Source of the DNA: Magnolia sinica
Taxonomy: Eukaryota > Streptophyta > Magnoliopsida > Magnoliales > Magnoliaceae
NCBI RefSeq assembly: GCF_029962835.1
Contig: NC_080577.1
Span: forward strand, 2,914,001-2,978,000
Direction of reading: 5' to 3'
Length of the DNA: 64,000 nt
Every line of letters begins with the position of its first letter. The stretch's first letter is position 1. Of this stretch, positions 25,086 through 36,395 are shown piece by piece. The notes under the pieces were generated by a model, which did no database searches, was not told the origin of the DNA, and saw only the letters and a list, made by a program, of their open reading frames with translations. A program made the translations under genes and the position numbers.

Positions 25086-25710
25086 TGTATCAGAGAGAGT
25101 TTTATAAGAGAGATAATAATTTTTGTATTTTTAAAACTGAAATCGGTAGTCTTTATATAGATCCGAAGTGGTGCATAAGCACTCTTTATAAAAGGTTAGA
25201 TCCGTTGGGTTTAAACCCAACAGGGGCGACCAACCGGAAGGGACGCATCTCTCTGGTTTAAAAAGAAAAAGCGCAAATGCGAGAGTACACTCCCGCACAT
25301 ATAGTCCTGCGAGTACCCATACACACACCCACGCGAGTACACACCGCACCCGCACCCGCATCCGCAGCCCAGCCCAGGAGCCCCAGCGGCGGCACCCACG
25401 TGCACACGGACTCGGACTCGGACTCAGCTCGGCATGGCACGGCTTGGCGTGCGCGCGCGCGCGTGTGGTCAATGACATAGATTAAAGCTATTGGCATAGC
25501 CCCTCCACAGGACCAAATTCACATGCCCCCTGAAAGGGGCTCAAGCCCTATGTAAAAAGACTATCTTATATACAAGATAGTTTACTATGTCAAATCCGAT
25601 GTGGGATAAAACCCACAACTCAAAAGTACTATGACTTTTCAAAAATGGAGGGAAATCACCGAAATTTTGAAAATTCGAATTTTAATACTATTTTAAAACA
25701 AAATATAACA
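25086..25710 (-). repeat. 5' LTR of the Copia element
   Basis: This is the LTR upstream of gag on the minus strand. It begins TGTTATATTTTG on that strand (at 25710) and ends ...CTGATACA (at 25086). About 340 bp of leader separate it from the gag ATG at 24743. I did not recognise a standard tRNA-Met primer site immediately after it. Confidence 0.85.
25151..25159 (-). promoter_or_regulatory. TATA box of the Copia 5' LTR
   Basis: TATATAAAG reads on the minus strand, about 70 bp before the LTR's internal edge. The same motif is conserved in the other LTR at 19803-19811. The position implies a short R-U5 region. Confidence 0.5.
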
Positions 25711-25953
25711 CCGATCATATGGCTAAGATGACTTGATCTGGGTGTATTTTAAACCATTTGCAATTAATGGGAAAAGTGACCAGATGGACAGTCCCGATTT
25801 ATACACTATCTTGCAGCGCGTAATGGGGAGAGATGGCTCTAGTTTATTTGGATTTACAGACATGACATGCGTGGATGAGATCAGAACTGTTCATTCAGTG
25901 CTTCTAGCAGTGAATTGGATATGGACCAAAAATTACATGGTTTGGATTATCCT
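25709..25953 (+). repeat. Right copy of the 245-bp direct duplication flanking the Copia element
   Basis: It starts CACCGATCATATGG; its first two bases coincide with the terminal CA of the LTR. It ends TTTGGATTATCCT and runs on into single-copy sequence (AGCCATTTGACGGG). It is 98.8% identical to 19488-19732. Confidence 0.9.
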
Positions 25954-26603
25954 AGCCATTTGACGGGTGGCGTATAGAATAACTCTCGTTCAGTGAGAGA
26001 GGTTCATTCTTATGTGGTTAGGGTATCTTGATCAAGGCCATTCTTAGTAAGATGCCAATCAGTGGTGGGACCCACAGGATGCATGGCTGGGATCGTCATA
26101 CGAATGCATCAAGTGTTCAGCGCAAGATATGGAGGGACGAGCGTGGGATTTCTCCCTCTAATTTTTGTCCTATTTTATCATGTGCCAAACAAGACGATAG
26201 TTGATGGTTTACAGCAAGTTGTGCGGTATCATCCACTACACAAGCATATCCTGACCATGCAAAATGTAGGACCCACTGTGGATGGAGCATTCCCCTAAAA
26301 TTACACTGATTGGACAATCCTAACCAAGTGATAGGTGGCTCATAAATGAGCGGTTAGAGCTAAAATGGTCAGGGTTCGAATCATTTAAATTGTCTGTCGG
26401 TGTGGATTTTGAGATAGACTCATCCGCGGCGTGGCCCAATATTTGGACAATCCAAAATGCTTCACAAGTGCATTCTGCGTTCTCGATACTCATGATGGCC
26501 GGTATATCCGTTGTTATGGCACGTGTATTGCCATCGAGGCGGAGTAGTACAAGTTCACTAGCTTTGGTGAGATAGACAAGAGTCAACAAGCACGCATGCC
26601 ATA
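25954..26603. other. Intergenic stretch, dispersed repeat phrases only
   Basis: Phrases such as GTGGGACCCACAGGATGCATGG and GGACCCACTGTGGATGGAGCATTCCCC belong to the same dispersed repeat type as in the polygalacturonase introns. No coding sequence or element border was found. Confidence 0.35.
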
Positions 26604-26611
26604 GATCCAGC

Positions 26612-27272
26612 TAGGGTTGAAAGTTGGGCGGGTTCAACCCTACCGACCCGCCATTGGGTTGGGCTCGGGCAGGATATATTGGGTCGGATCTCAAGCTTAC
26701 AAACATCAATCCAAAAAAACTTTGGGTTGGGCTCGGGTTAAGGTCTTGGGTTGCCCGACCCAACCCGAACCCGATCAATATATTAGTTTCTTATAAATTA
26801 TAATTGAGTGTGGATCGTTTGTGTCAAAGGCATACTAGTGATGTCAGGTCTCATTTTTCCACATCATTTCCAAGTACTCAAGCTAATAAGATATGCCGGA
26901 TTTCTCTCTCTCAAATAAATTGCGTGCTATGCTACATGACTTTTAAAGTTGTCCTATATTTTAGCTTGTTTTTTTAAAGAAAAAAAATGAAGTTCTTTAC
27001 GGTGAATAATCACATATATAATTAATAAAATCATATATACAAAAAACTAAGTCATATATTAAAATTTAATAAACTAATGTAATAATGAAAATATTAGAAC
27101 GTATACACCCGACCAATCTGATTAACCCGACCGAGCCCGCTTGGGTTGGGCTTGGGTTGAGAATTCCTAACCTGAGATTGGATTGAATTGGGTTAGGGTT
27201 GAGGTATAGGAACCTTGGGTTGGGTTAGGGTTGAGCACCAACCTAACCCAACCCGCCCGACTTTCAGCCTTA
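26612..27272. mobile_element. Non-autonomous hAT-type element (661 bp)
   Basis: The ends TAGGGTTGAAAGTTGGGCGG and CCGCCCGACTTTCAGCCTTA are inverted. They are flanked by GATCCAGC (26604-26611) and GATCCAGT (27273-27280), an 8-bp duplication with one mismatch. The interior is full of GGGTTGGGCTCGGGTT-type repeats and has no transposase. Confidence 0.8.
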
Positions 27273-27541
27273 GATCCAGTGCATTCATCGTGTAGGATAA
27301 GCTTGGTGAGTGGGATGCGACTCGCCCGAGTTGACTTAGACTCGGTCAAGTCCAATATAGCTCTGAACCACGAGTCACCGTTAAATATATGCCCAACTTG
27401 GACGAGTCACACCTTGACTCAGCCTAGTCCTAAGTTGGCTCAGGACTGAATGAGTTAGTCCAAGTTGCCGAGTCTTCAATTCATGCTCCAGACCCTCCTA
27501 TCCCTAGGCAATTCATGCAACTATGTGGCTGTCATTGGAAG

Positions 27542-27782
27542 TAGAGCTGGGCATCGAGTTGAGTCAGTCGAGTCGGATTGAGTTATGGTTGACCCGACTT
27601 GATCCAATTTTGAAATAGACTTGATCCGAATTTAACCCGACTCGGTACTGAGTCTAGCATGTCTTACCTTATCTGAGTTCGGTTCTGGCCTGGACTAATC
27701 CAGACCGAGTCTAACCGGCCAGTCAAAAGTACCAAGTCGGGTTGAGTTGGCACCGAATCGGATCAAGACATGAGGGAGGAGG

Positions 27783-27830
<48 letters not shown>

Positions 27831-28155
27831 ATTTGAGTAGGAAGGTGGTGATGGCAGTGGGTGGTTGTCGAGCTTGGAAGAGGGAGGGAGTGGAGAGGGG
27901 AGAGAGAGAAGGAGGAGGAGGGTGGTGATGGTGGTGGGTGGCTACCGAGCTTGGAAGAGAATGGGGATGAGGGAGGGAGAGAGCGTTTGGGATTGGGTCC
28001 GGGTTGAAGTCGAGTGCGACGGGTAGGGTTAGAGATACTTCAAACGAACCCTGGTCGGTTCGGACCGACTCACCCATTCAGTTCTGATCAAGTTGGGTTT
28101 AAACGAGTCAGATGAGTTGAGTCAGGTGAGTTGAGTTGTCATGTGCCCAGCTTTT
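27542..28155. mobile_element. Non-autonomous hAT-type element (614 bp) with perfect 8-bp target duplication
   Basis: ATTGGAAG occurs at 27534-27541 and 28156-28163. The ends TAGAGCTGGGCAT and ATGTGCCCAGCTTTT are imperfectly inverted. The interior is rich in GAGTCGG/GAGTTGAGTC repeats and holds a GA microsatellite and a polypurine stretch. It is non-coding. Confidence 0.8.
27788..27827 (+). repeat. (GA)n microsatellite inside the hAT element
   Basis: About 20 AG units run without interruption. A longer, imperfect GA/GGA-rich region continues to about 27990. Confidence 0.9.
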
Positions 28156-29146
28156 ATTGGAAGCTCCAGGCAATTCATACAACAACTAGGTAAAGGTCAA
28201 CCTGAGCCCAATCTATTCACCAGATGGGCCAAAAATTATAGTGTGAACCCAACCCACGACCCAACAGCCTGCAACCAAACCTGGCCCACATAAGATTCAT
28301 CAGTTATGAGCTTGAGCTGACCCACCTGTCTTAATGTAACCAAGTTGGGCTCAACTAAACCTGACCTGTAACGTCTCGGAAAGATTTCTACAGAGACCCG
28401 AGTACCACCTCAGGCAAAAATCACTAAGGACCAAATCCTTTAAGAAATTAGACGAGAATTAGCTAGTGCTATACTAGAGTACCTGTAAAATTAGCAATAA
28501 TCACTTTAAATATGATCTGCAGGACCCAAGACGTATAGAATCGTTAATGCTACATTACCTTAAAACTTAGGATCCATCTCAAAACTTAGTTGCTGTTGGG
28601 AGCACTTTGAAACTCCATATCAAACCTGGACCGCACGTCGAAAGTCCGATGATCGCGAAACTAGACGATTATAACCGCATTGTTGGACTTGACAACCATC
28701 TCGAAAACCAAGTCCTAACAGTACCTAGAAATGCATAACTTGAGCCTGGAGCGAAGTATGTGAGAAACGCGAATATCTTTATAAAATGAACTGAAACTTA
28801 AGTGAATTAAGTCATTCACTTACAGGTAAAATCTATGGATTCTGACCGTCAGAATCTGACCTAATTACACCATCAGATCAGAAAAAATTTCCAACACATG
28901 TCAGTGCACTTGTGGCCATGATCGAGTACCGGTGACTGTTAAACTGAAACTGGTCTACCACGATCGATCTGTAAATCCAATCGAACCAAAAACTCAGCTT
29001 GGCATAAATTCAATGTCAGGAAGCTTAAGTCCGACCGCACGCAGAAAATGGGCCTCCAAAGTAGCTCCATTGGATTGAAACAGACGTCTTTTGGATATAA
29101 CCTAAGTATCCCTTAGCCTTGGGGCCATTTTCATCAGTCATGGGCC

Positions 29147-29154
29147 TATATAAG
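29147..29154 (+). promoter_or_regulatory. TATA box within the solo LTR
   Basis: TATATAAG lies in the context GGGCCTATATAAGGGTCTT and is followed by a CT-rich leader (CCCTCTCTCCCTTTAC). It is the best core-promoter match in the LTR and would direct plus-strand transcription. Confidence 0.55.
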
Positions 29155-30390
29155 GGTCTTAAACCCTCTCTCCCTTTACATACGAATTTCTAACCGTAGG
29201 TGAGAGAAGAGAAAAGAAAGAGAATGAAAAAGAGAGAAAGTGAGAGAGAGAGTTGGCATTTGTTCCGGGGATTCAATCCCGCCGCCCCACGTGCTTAACC
29301 ACCCTTCTTGTGTCGCTATTCCAGCGATTCTGATTCCGTTCTTAAGTAAGAAAACCTAACCCTAATCTGTTTTAGGGTTTTCAATAGTGTAAATGGTGGA
29401 ATAGCTAACCTATTCCTTGTTATAGGTTGTTGTGGTGCCGTAAACAAAGGCTTAACTTTTAAACCGAGTTCGTTGCGAGTCTACCGGCGTAAGGTACGGA
29501 CTATAAATGTTTAGGTTATGGTTTTCAAGGCTTTCAATGTCAGTTAATGATTTATGACTAACTTGAATGATACCACATCCTTAAATGTGATGTTTTCCGC
29601 ACTTTGCACATATATATGAACTAAGTTGAAAATAATGAAATCCATGTGTTTGTTGATATGCTTGAATGAATATGGAACTATGATTTATGCTTGTCATGAT
29701 TATTGATTGTAAATGTATGATCGTTGTATTCGTGGCATCTCCTTGTGAAAGGATTTGCCATAACATGTGTTTTAACTAAGCTGTTACATGTATGTAATAT
29801 GTGTAGTCTAAGTGTTTGATAAAATGCCTTAATGAGGAACTACTTGTTAAAATACATGTAATGAGGGTATTGAAATAGGATTCTCAATTTCCTTAACCAT
29901 GGTTATAGTTTTCCTTTATGTATCCTATACACTATTACGTGCTTTATGGTTGAAATGCCTATGTATGCTAATATGCACACTATGTGTTCGTTGAAATGCT
30001 CAAATGAGACTTATATATTAAGTTGGTTGCTGCGTGTTGTTTTGGACTAGCACATACGTATTCCTACTATATTTGGAGTGTGTTTGGGACTATAGTATAG
30101 TCCAGGCAATCAGTAACAGGTCTTGGATTGGTGGCTGAGGTTGTTTCACCACACCGGACGTGTTCAATGAATCCGAGTCGTACTTGGGTTGTCGACAGTG
30201 GTTAGGCCACACGGAGTGCTTACGCACTCCATGTCGATCGGCTCGACGTACACTCGTACTAGTCAAGCTCGTCAAGTAACCCGATTGACCCGATGTATGT
30301 TCACCATGTATGAACGCTACTGCTTGAACCTAAGGTACCAAACTCACCAGTGAAAACTCTGTTAACCTTGGTACCTCGATCCGCTAAGAC

Positions 30391-30690
30391 TCATGAGCCG
30401 GACATGGTGGTATGGGACACTGTGGTCGAGCTATCGGCCTATACTGGGGCGACAACCCTCCCCGTAGTGACCAGTGAGCAACACTGCCTCATGAGCCGAA
30501 TACGGTGGTATGGGATACTGTATTCGAGTTATCGGCCTACACTGATCAGGTGATGAGCCCTTTGTAGTGACCTCGAGCATACTCTGAGACTGCGTTGAGG
30601 CGACGAGCCTTTCCGTAGTAACTAGAGTATAAACTATGCCCACACCGATCAGGTGACTAGCCCTTTGTAGTAACCTAGAATCACAATATC
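30391..30690 (+). repeat. Imperfect ~98-bp tandem repeats within the solo LTR
   Basis: TCATGAGCCG starts units at 30391 and 30489, each followed by ATGGTGGTATGGGA-like sequence and ATCGGCCTA. A third, more diverged unit shares ATCAGGTGA-TAGCCCTTTGTAGT. Such internal tandem blocks are common in long Gypsy LTRs. Confidence 0.65.
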
Positions 30691-31915
30691 GTATGAGATT
30701 TACTAGGACTGACGACCTTAAAATGAATCATTGTTCGAGAAATGATACAATGGAGGTATCTTAGCTTCCCAATCATACTATATGAAAAGGTTTAATAAGA
30801 ACTCGATAATCATGTTCATGCACCGCATTGCAAATGCCTTTGGCGTTAGAGTTGAGCACTGTAAAAGGGATGCATGCCGCGACCGTGAGATGAAGTTCAC
30901 AGAGGGAGTGTAGGCGAGGGCATACATCATTAATACATATCATCCTTGCATTAACCAGAGTACTTAGGAATGCTTGTTGTATTACTTTATCATTACTGCT
31001 TGACTGAATTGATAACATGTTAACCTTTGCTTTATAGCTCCACTGAGTTGATCACTCACTCCCACGTTCTGGGATGGTGTTGTACACACCAACCAGACTT
31101 TGTCTTAGCTGCAGGTGGTGGTAATGCCTACGAGGCGGAGCCAGACTTCGAGGATGACGAGAAAGCATTCTCTTACATGCAGTTATCGGGCGGGTTCATG
31201 TGAGCCGTGTCCTGATCGCCAGGGGCTACAAGGACACTGGCTAGATGCCCTTACACTGTTATTCTGTATTTTGGAGCACACATGTATATTCATTCTGTAC
31301 ATTTTGGGAGTATATATGTATATACTTAACCTGGTAACATGATCACACTTCGGAGACCTACTACAGTTCATATATCTTATACATGCATTACAATCTTCCG
31401 CTTGCAAAACTCACTTATCTCTTTAGTATGATATGCTGTTTTGGTATAATCTCATTTATGTTTAATGCACTAATACAGACAACATTTAATTATTATTATC
31501 TATGTTGCATAAGTAATGTGTTGGAACTCGGGAGTTAGGCCTAAGCTCAACCCCCGATTTTCAGGGCGTTACATGACCTGACCATGCATGATACAGCTCA
31601 GGTTTACGTATGGAATTTTGGGCTCAAGAAATGCCTAGGGCAGCCCAAGTGATAAATGCATATGTGCATACGACACACTGCATGTCAGTTCAATCCATCA
31701 CTTGTTTTGATTAATGAAATTCAATCTCAGCCTTTCATCTGCTCTATTATGGATTTGGAGTCCTTGAAATGGAAATCCTAATCAATGCAAATCATCGACT
31801 GGTCGAATATTTGACATGGCCTTTTAATGCCATGGTCCTAACAACACATGCATCTATTCCATATTCGATTATCATGTTTTCAACTAAGGGAATTATTCTT
31901 GCTTGGGAAAAGTGG

Positions 31916-32982
31916 GCTAAGAGGGTAGGTAAAAGCTATTTGGATATTGATCTTGTTCACTTCAGTGTGAACTATTTTGAAATTTTTTTTTTTTTTTAAA
32001 TGAAGGAATTGTTACCTTTTCTTTCTTTTCTTTTTTTTTTCCTTTTTTTTTTTATATCGAATATTACAATTGCATGGCCCAACATTTAGGCTACCCTACA
32101 TTCAGGCCTATATGGATACCACCAAATAAGTTATTTTTTCTACTTACAACAATAGATAAGCAACTTATTTCACATAAGTTTGGTTTATAATTAGTTATAA
32201 GTAACTTTTTTACTTAGAAGTACTTGAACACTTTAGTTAATTTTTAAAATTTTTATAGTTTTCACAAGTTGTTGAAGAGAGGCCCAAGGAGACACAAAAG
32301 AGAGGAGAATAAGTAAAAATTAAGTTGCTTATCTCAAGCAACTTATGATCCAAACGGGCTCTTATGTGTGGCACATTTCATTAATGGATTAGATCTCCAA
32401 CAAATGTTTGCCATATGTAAATAAACATCTTAAAGAAAACTCTTTCCAAAATTTTTCCAATGCCAATCAAACAAATTTAAAACTTCTTTCTAGGAATTTC
32501 GATAGTCTCAACTCTCAAATAAGCAAAATTTAACAAGTCCTGAAAAACCGTTACCTTTTCATAAATATTTCCCTTGTAAAATAAACACCACCGAATAAAA
32601 TCCCTCAGCAACTAGACACGCAACGAGGGTCAAATCTTTCCTCGTCCATGATTTTATTCAGCATGCTATAGCGTGCTGAGTTACTCCGTAAGCACTAAGG
32701 CAAAGTGCATGCACAAGCAGTAGAAATTGTATGCCTGGGAGCACAATTACCCAAGTTAAACCAGTGAAATTGTGGGGCCAACCATCTCTATTTCACAGTC
32801 CCAAAATTAGAGTGGTTGAAAAATTATAACATTTGATTCATGGTCACTCGTTTGTTAAGATAGTGTAGGTGGATTTTTATTTTATTTTTATTATATTAAT
32901 ATTTAATAATTTGTTTAAAAAAAAAATTTCAAAATACTCCAAGTAAGTGGACACAGTAATATCTATATATGACTTGCTTAGG
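31916..32982. mobile_element. Candidate element with ~65-bp imperfect terminal inverted repeats
   Basis: The left end runs from CTAAGAGGG through ATTTGGATATTGATC...TGTGAAC to TATTTTGAAATTTTTT. It is inverted relative to the right end, AAAAAATTTCAAAATA...GTGGACACAGTAATATC...GACTTGCTTAG. The inside is AT-rich and non-coding, with long T runs. There is no target duplication, so this is tentative. Confidence 0.35.
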
Positions 32983-33397
32983 GCATGTTTGGTCCATGGG
33001 ATTAAATGATATGGAATTGTATTAGATAAGATTAACACCATTATTGCACAATAATTGCATGTTTGGAAATACCTTGGTATTTTGGCCATCTAATTCTCAT
33101 GTTTGGGATAAAATTATTGCCATAGGAAGAACACTGGATTAAGCAAAATCCCTATTAGTGGACCTTGGTATTGTAATTAATGAACCGAATTCACAACAAA
33201 TGTCAGTCACTCGTACATGTATATAACTAGAATGTCGTGTGTAAAGGGCGTATATAAATGAAATGCATGGATAAAATACACGCATCAATGTGGGGCCCAC
33301 ATGTGTAGTGGATTTCGAAATCTGCAAAAATCCCGTATGGGACCAAATGCAATTCCATCCCACATAATCCTAGCCCGTCCTGTCCTCCCCAAACGCC
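32981..33397. mobile_element. Candidate Tourist/PIF-like MITE
   Basis: The left end GGGCATGTTTGGTCC and the right end CCAAACGCC resemble PIF/Harbinger termini. Internal blocks TGGGATTA...GGAATTG and CAATTCCATCCCACATAATCC are inverted. No matching 3-bp duplication was seen at the right side. Confidence 0.35.
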
Positions 33398-33978
33398 GGA
33401 TAGAAATTGCACAGGACCAAATGCAATTTCATCCCACCTAATCCCATCTTAAAAGTTGAGTAAGCGGTTAATTCGTAAAAGATTTATAAATGGGTTTTTA
33501 AAAAAAACATATACCTAAAGCTGATTCTTTTTTCAATTGGATATGTTGCGTAATTAGTTAAATTAATATCCATTGCTAGCACGGGGCCTTGTAGAGTGGT
33601 AGTCCAAAACATGAGTTTGTTTTGTTTAGCTGGATTAGAGCTTAAAAAAGTTTGTACATAAAGATCATAGCTTGTTTGGGAGCTTGGGATTGAAATCATT
33701 AATTTAAAATCTTGGATTTTCATTTATATTTGATATTATGGATTTTTAATTTCTTGAAATTCAAAAATTGTGTTTGGAAGTTTGGATTTTTAGTTATTAA
33801 TTTTTAAATTTATTTACAACATATTTATAGGATAATGAATGTGACAAAATTAAATGATTTAAAATATTCAAACATGACATTTGTCTGCAATATAAGAAAA
33901 CATCACATTGAGCTCATTGTTAAATAATCTTAAGAAAAAAGAAATTAAATTTATGCCTTACAAAGTTGGATCTAGTAG

Positions 33979-34829
33979 TTTTATAATTAAAACAAAATCT
34001 TATATTTCTTTTAAATTATAATAATAATAAAAAACATGGCCCATATAATGATTATGCGAGCTTAAACTTTGTAGTATTCCATCATCATAATACAAATGCA
34101 AGTGAAAATATTTAATGGCCTGAACGAATGCAAATGCCATAAGGGAAGATAAGGCATAGTTACGAGGAGTGAAGGTGATTCAAAGATTCTAGATTTTGTA
34201 AGACAAGTCTTATATGAAGTTGAAAGCATGATAATTTCAAATTTGAACCATCCAAAATTGAAGTATAAGATTTTCATGGGTGCCAAACACCCCACTTTAC
34301 AGATATTGGATTTAAATCCCTAACTATTCAAAATTTAGATTATGGTGGTTACCAAATGACTCTTAACATTTGTGTCTGGGGCAGCCGATGGTATTCAAAA
34401 AGGAATACAACAGTCCATGTTTTCAGCTAGAACAGTTAAACTCCAAAGAAATGGAAACTGCTATCTTTTAACATGGCAATATATTTTGGGCACCTCCATC
34501 CACTCCAATACTCAATAAGCCTGCATGGATTCCTAATCATACGAGCGCATCAATCCGATACGTGCAAAAGGTGGGCCCATCATGAAGATCGTCAACTGCC
34601 AAAATCAAGCTGATCCAATAATCAAAGGTGGAATAGTTGTTAATCAATTGATTTGATGGCGTGGCCCACCTCCTGCATACGAGTTGCTTCGCATGTCATT
34701 CGAGAATCCAGTCCGTATGTAATAATTCCCGATTTCATCAAATATCGGAAATGTTATCGAAATTTGGTACATAACATCAATGACACGGACAAACGGATAT
34801 GTGGGCCGGTCCATTATAGAAACGCATCC
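33979..34829 (+). repeat. Copy A of a duplicated ~0.87-kb segment
   Basis: It begins TTTTATAATTAAAACAAAATCTT and ends GGTCCATTATAGAAACGCATCC. It aligns collinearly with 36396-37285 (copy B), diverged by roughly 15% by eye plus a few indels. No gene is recognisable in it. Between the copies lies the pararetrovirus-derived sequence. Confidence 0.85.
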
Positions 34830-34849
34830 GGAATCATATTAAAACATTT

Positions 34850-36300
34850 TAATATCAATTATAACAACGGAATGATTATCTTTTATCTCATCTGAAGATT
34901 TATTAGAAAATTTAAAGTTTCTTTCTATATGAATTATAGTTTTATTATATATATTATGTCATGAAAATATGATTTTTGTTTGAATTAATTTTATTTTTGT
35001 TGCAGAAACAACTAGTCCAATTTCTTTTATTATTTTGATAAATATTCTAAGATGTTTCCAAGATTGATCTATATTTTCTAATAATACTAAGACATCATTT
35101 ATATATACTATTGTAAAGTGAATACAGGGATTAAATATCTCATTCATTATATTTTGAAATTCTAATGGTGTATTTTTTAATCCGAATGACTTAACATTCT
35201 ATTTAAATTGTCCAGAGATAATGTAGTCTTGTATCTATCTACTTATGTTATTTGTATTTGCTAAAATCCTGATTTCATATCAAAATTTAAAAATATATAT
35301 ACATTAACTAGTCTATTTAGTAAGTCTTTTTTTATTTGGTATATGATATGTAATTCATTGTAAAGCTTTATTTAATTGTTTATAATTTATAATTAATCTA
35401 GGAAATCGTCTTTCAATTTCTTAATGTTTATTGACATAAAAAGCTAAACAGCTTCATGGTGATTTAAATGGTCGAATTCAATTTTTATTTAATAAGTCTT
35501 GTATATATATTTTTTATAATGTTCTAATAATTATTAATTCATTTGTATTGGTCTTGCTTTAGTATGAATTTTTAATTCATCAAGTTCTTTTATATAAGGT
35601 AAATTTATTATTATTATTATTTTGTATTCCAAAAGGCAGAGGGTAATTCTAAACAAATTTCTTGTTTAAGTTTTTCTTATAATGCTTCTATTTCATTATT
35701 TAATTATATCTTTTATAATTATTGTTCTATTATAAGATATTGAATTTCTGATTTTAAGTATTTACTTCTTTTTTTTTTAAAAAAATATTGTAAAAGGTTA
35801 ACAATTTTGGAGTACTTGTTTAATTTTAATTCTTGTATACATATTGTTCGATGATGATTGATAAATTTAAAAATAATATTTTGGTCTAAAATTTTGGTAT
35901 GTATTCTTTGACTATTTACGTTAATAGGTCTTATTAATTATAAGAAAAGTATTATAAGATGATTGATTTTTTAATGTCTTTAATCAGGAGAAAATCTGTT
36001 TTTATACATATTCCTTTATTACATACTTATGCTTTTAATAGTCTATAGTTAAGTTGTAGTTTTATTCCACTAGCTGTTCCTAATTCTTTGGTTGTTGGTT
36101 TAAAATGTTGAGGTTAAGTTGTAATTTTATTCCACTAGCTATTCTTAATTCTTTGATTGTAATGCTAATTATTCTTGTCTACAATTTATGTCTGTTCCCG
36201 TATCTATTAAAGCTATGGTGTTTATATGGAACTCTTGATTTATTATTATATTTATTAAAACATATCATTTTTGGTATTCTATTTATATAATTATGTCTAT
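34850..36300 (-). pseudogene. Endogenous pararetrovirus (Caulimoviridae-like) protease-reverse transcriptase fragment, heavily decayed
   Basis: This AT-rich segment is read on the minus strand. Near 36200 there is an aspartic-protease-like site (ALIDTGTDINC). From about 35640 down to 34950, successive pieces resemble the start and core of a pararetroviral reverse transcriptase, including a partner of the YIDD active site that now reads YINDV (in the open frame 35147-34959). Stops and frameshifts occur every 20-40 residues, so nothing functional can be made. Protease directly followed by reverse transcriptase without an integrase, and the style of the post-active-site segment, favour a plant pararetrovirus over Gypsy or Copia. 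The genus is not determined, and gypsy origin is the main alternative. Confidence 0.7.
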
Positions 36301-36395
36301 TTGATTTAAATGAGTACTAGATATGCTTAGTATCTCTAGTGTATTTTTTTAATTTAATATTATTGATAATTTGTTCTTGTAAGTGAACCTGTTAA

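Larger units (their letters stand above)
19739..25710 (-). mobile_element. Ty1/Copia LTR retrotransposon, decayed
   Basis: Two direct LTRs (19739-20342 and 25086-25710) bound an internal region whose coding strand is minus. The order, read on that strand, is gag, zinc knuckles, protease, integrase, reverse transcriptase, RNase H; integrase before reverse transcriptase defines Copia. Gag, integrase and RNase H are still long open frames, but the reverse transcriptase is broken by frameshifts and stops, so the element cannot act on its own. The LTRs differ at about 17 sites in the first ~245 bp (about 7%), implying an old insertion. No 5-bp target duplication is present at the LTR edges; instead a 245-bp host segment is duplicated. 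Confidence 0.92.
28367..31573 (+). mobile_element. Solo LTR, 3.2 kb, probably Ty3/Gypsy of the Tekay/Del type
   Basis: The sequence starts TGTAACGTCTCGG and ends GGGCGTTACA, i.e. TG...CA with mirrored TGTAACG/CGTTACA ends. It is flanked on both sides by TGACC (28362-28366 and 31574-31578), a perfect 5-bp target duplication. There is no gag-pol inside and no second LTR nearby, so it is best read as a solo LTR left by recombination between the two LTRs of a full element. Great length and a TGTAACG start suggest the Tekay/Del chromovirus group; that lineage call is an inference. The TATA box at 29147 sets the plus orientation. Confidence 0.8.

Noticed and set aside
26340..26400. GGTTCGAATC-containing stretch that might be a tRNA
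   Set aside because: Only a B-box-like match; no cloverleaf or A box could be formed by eye.
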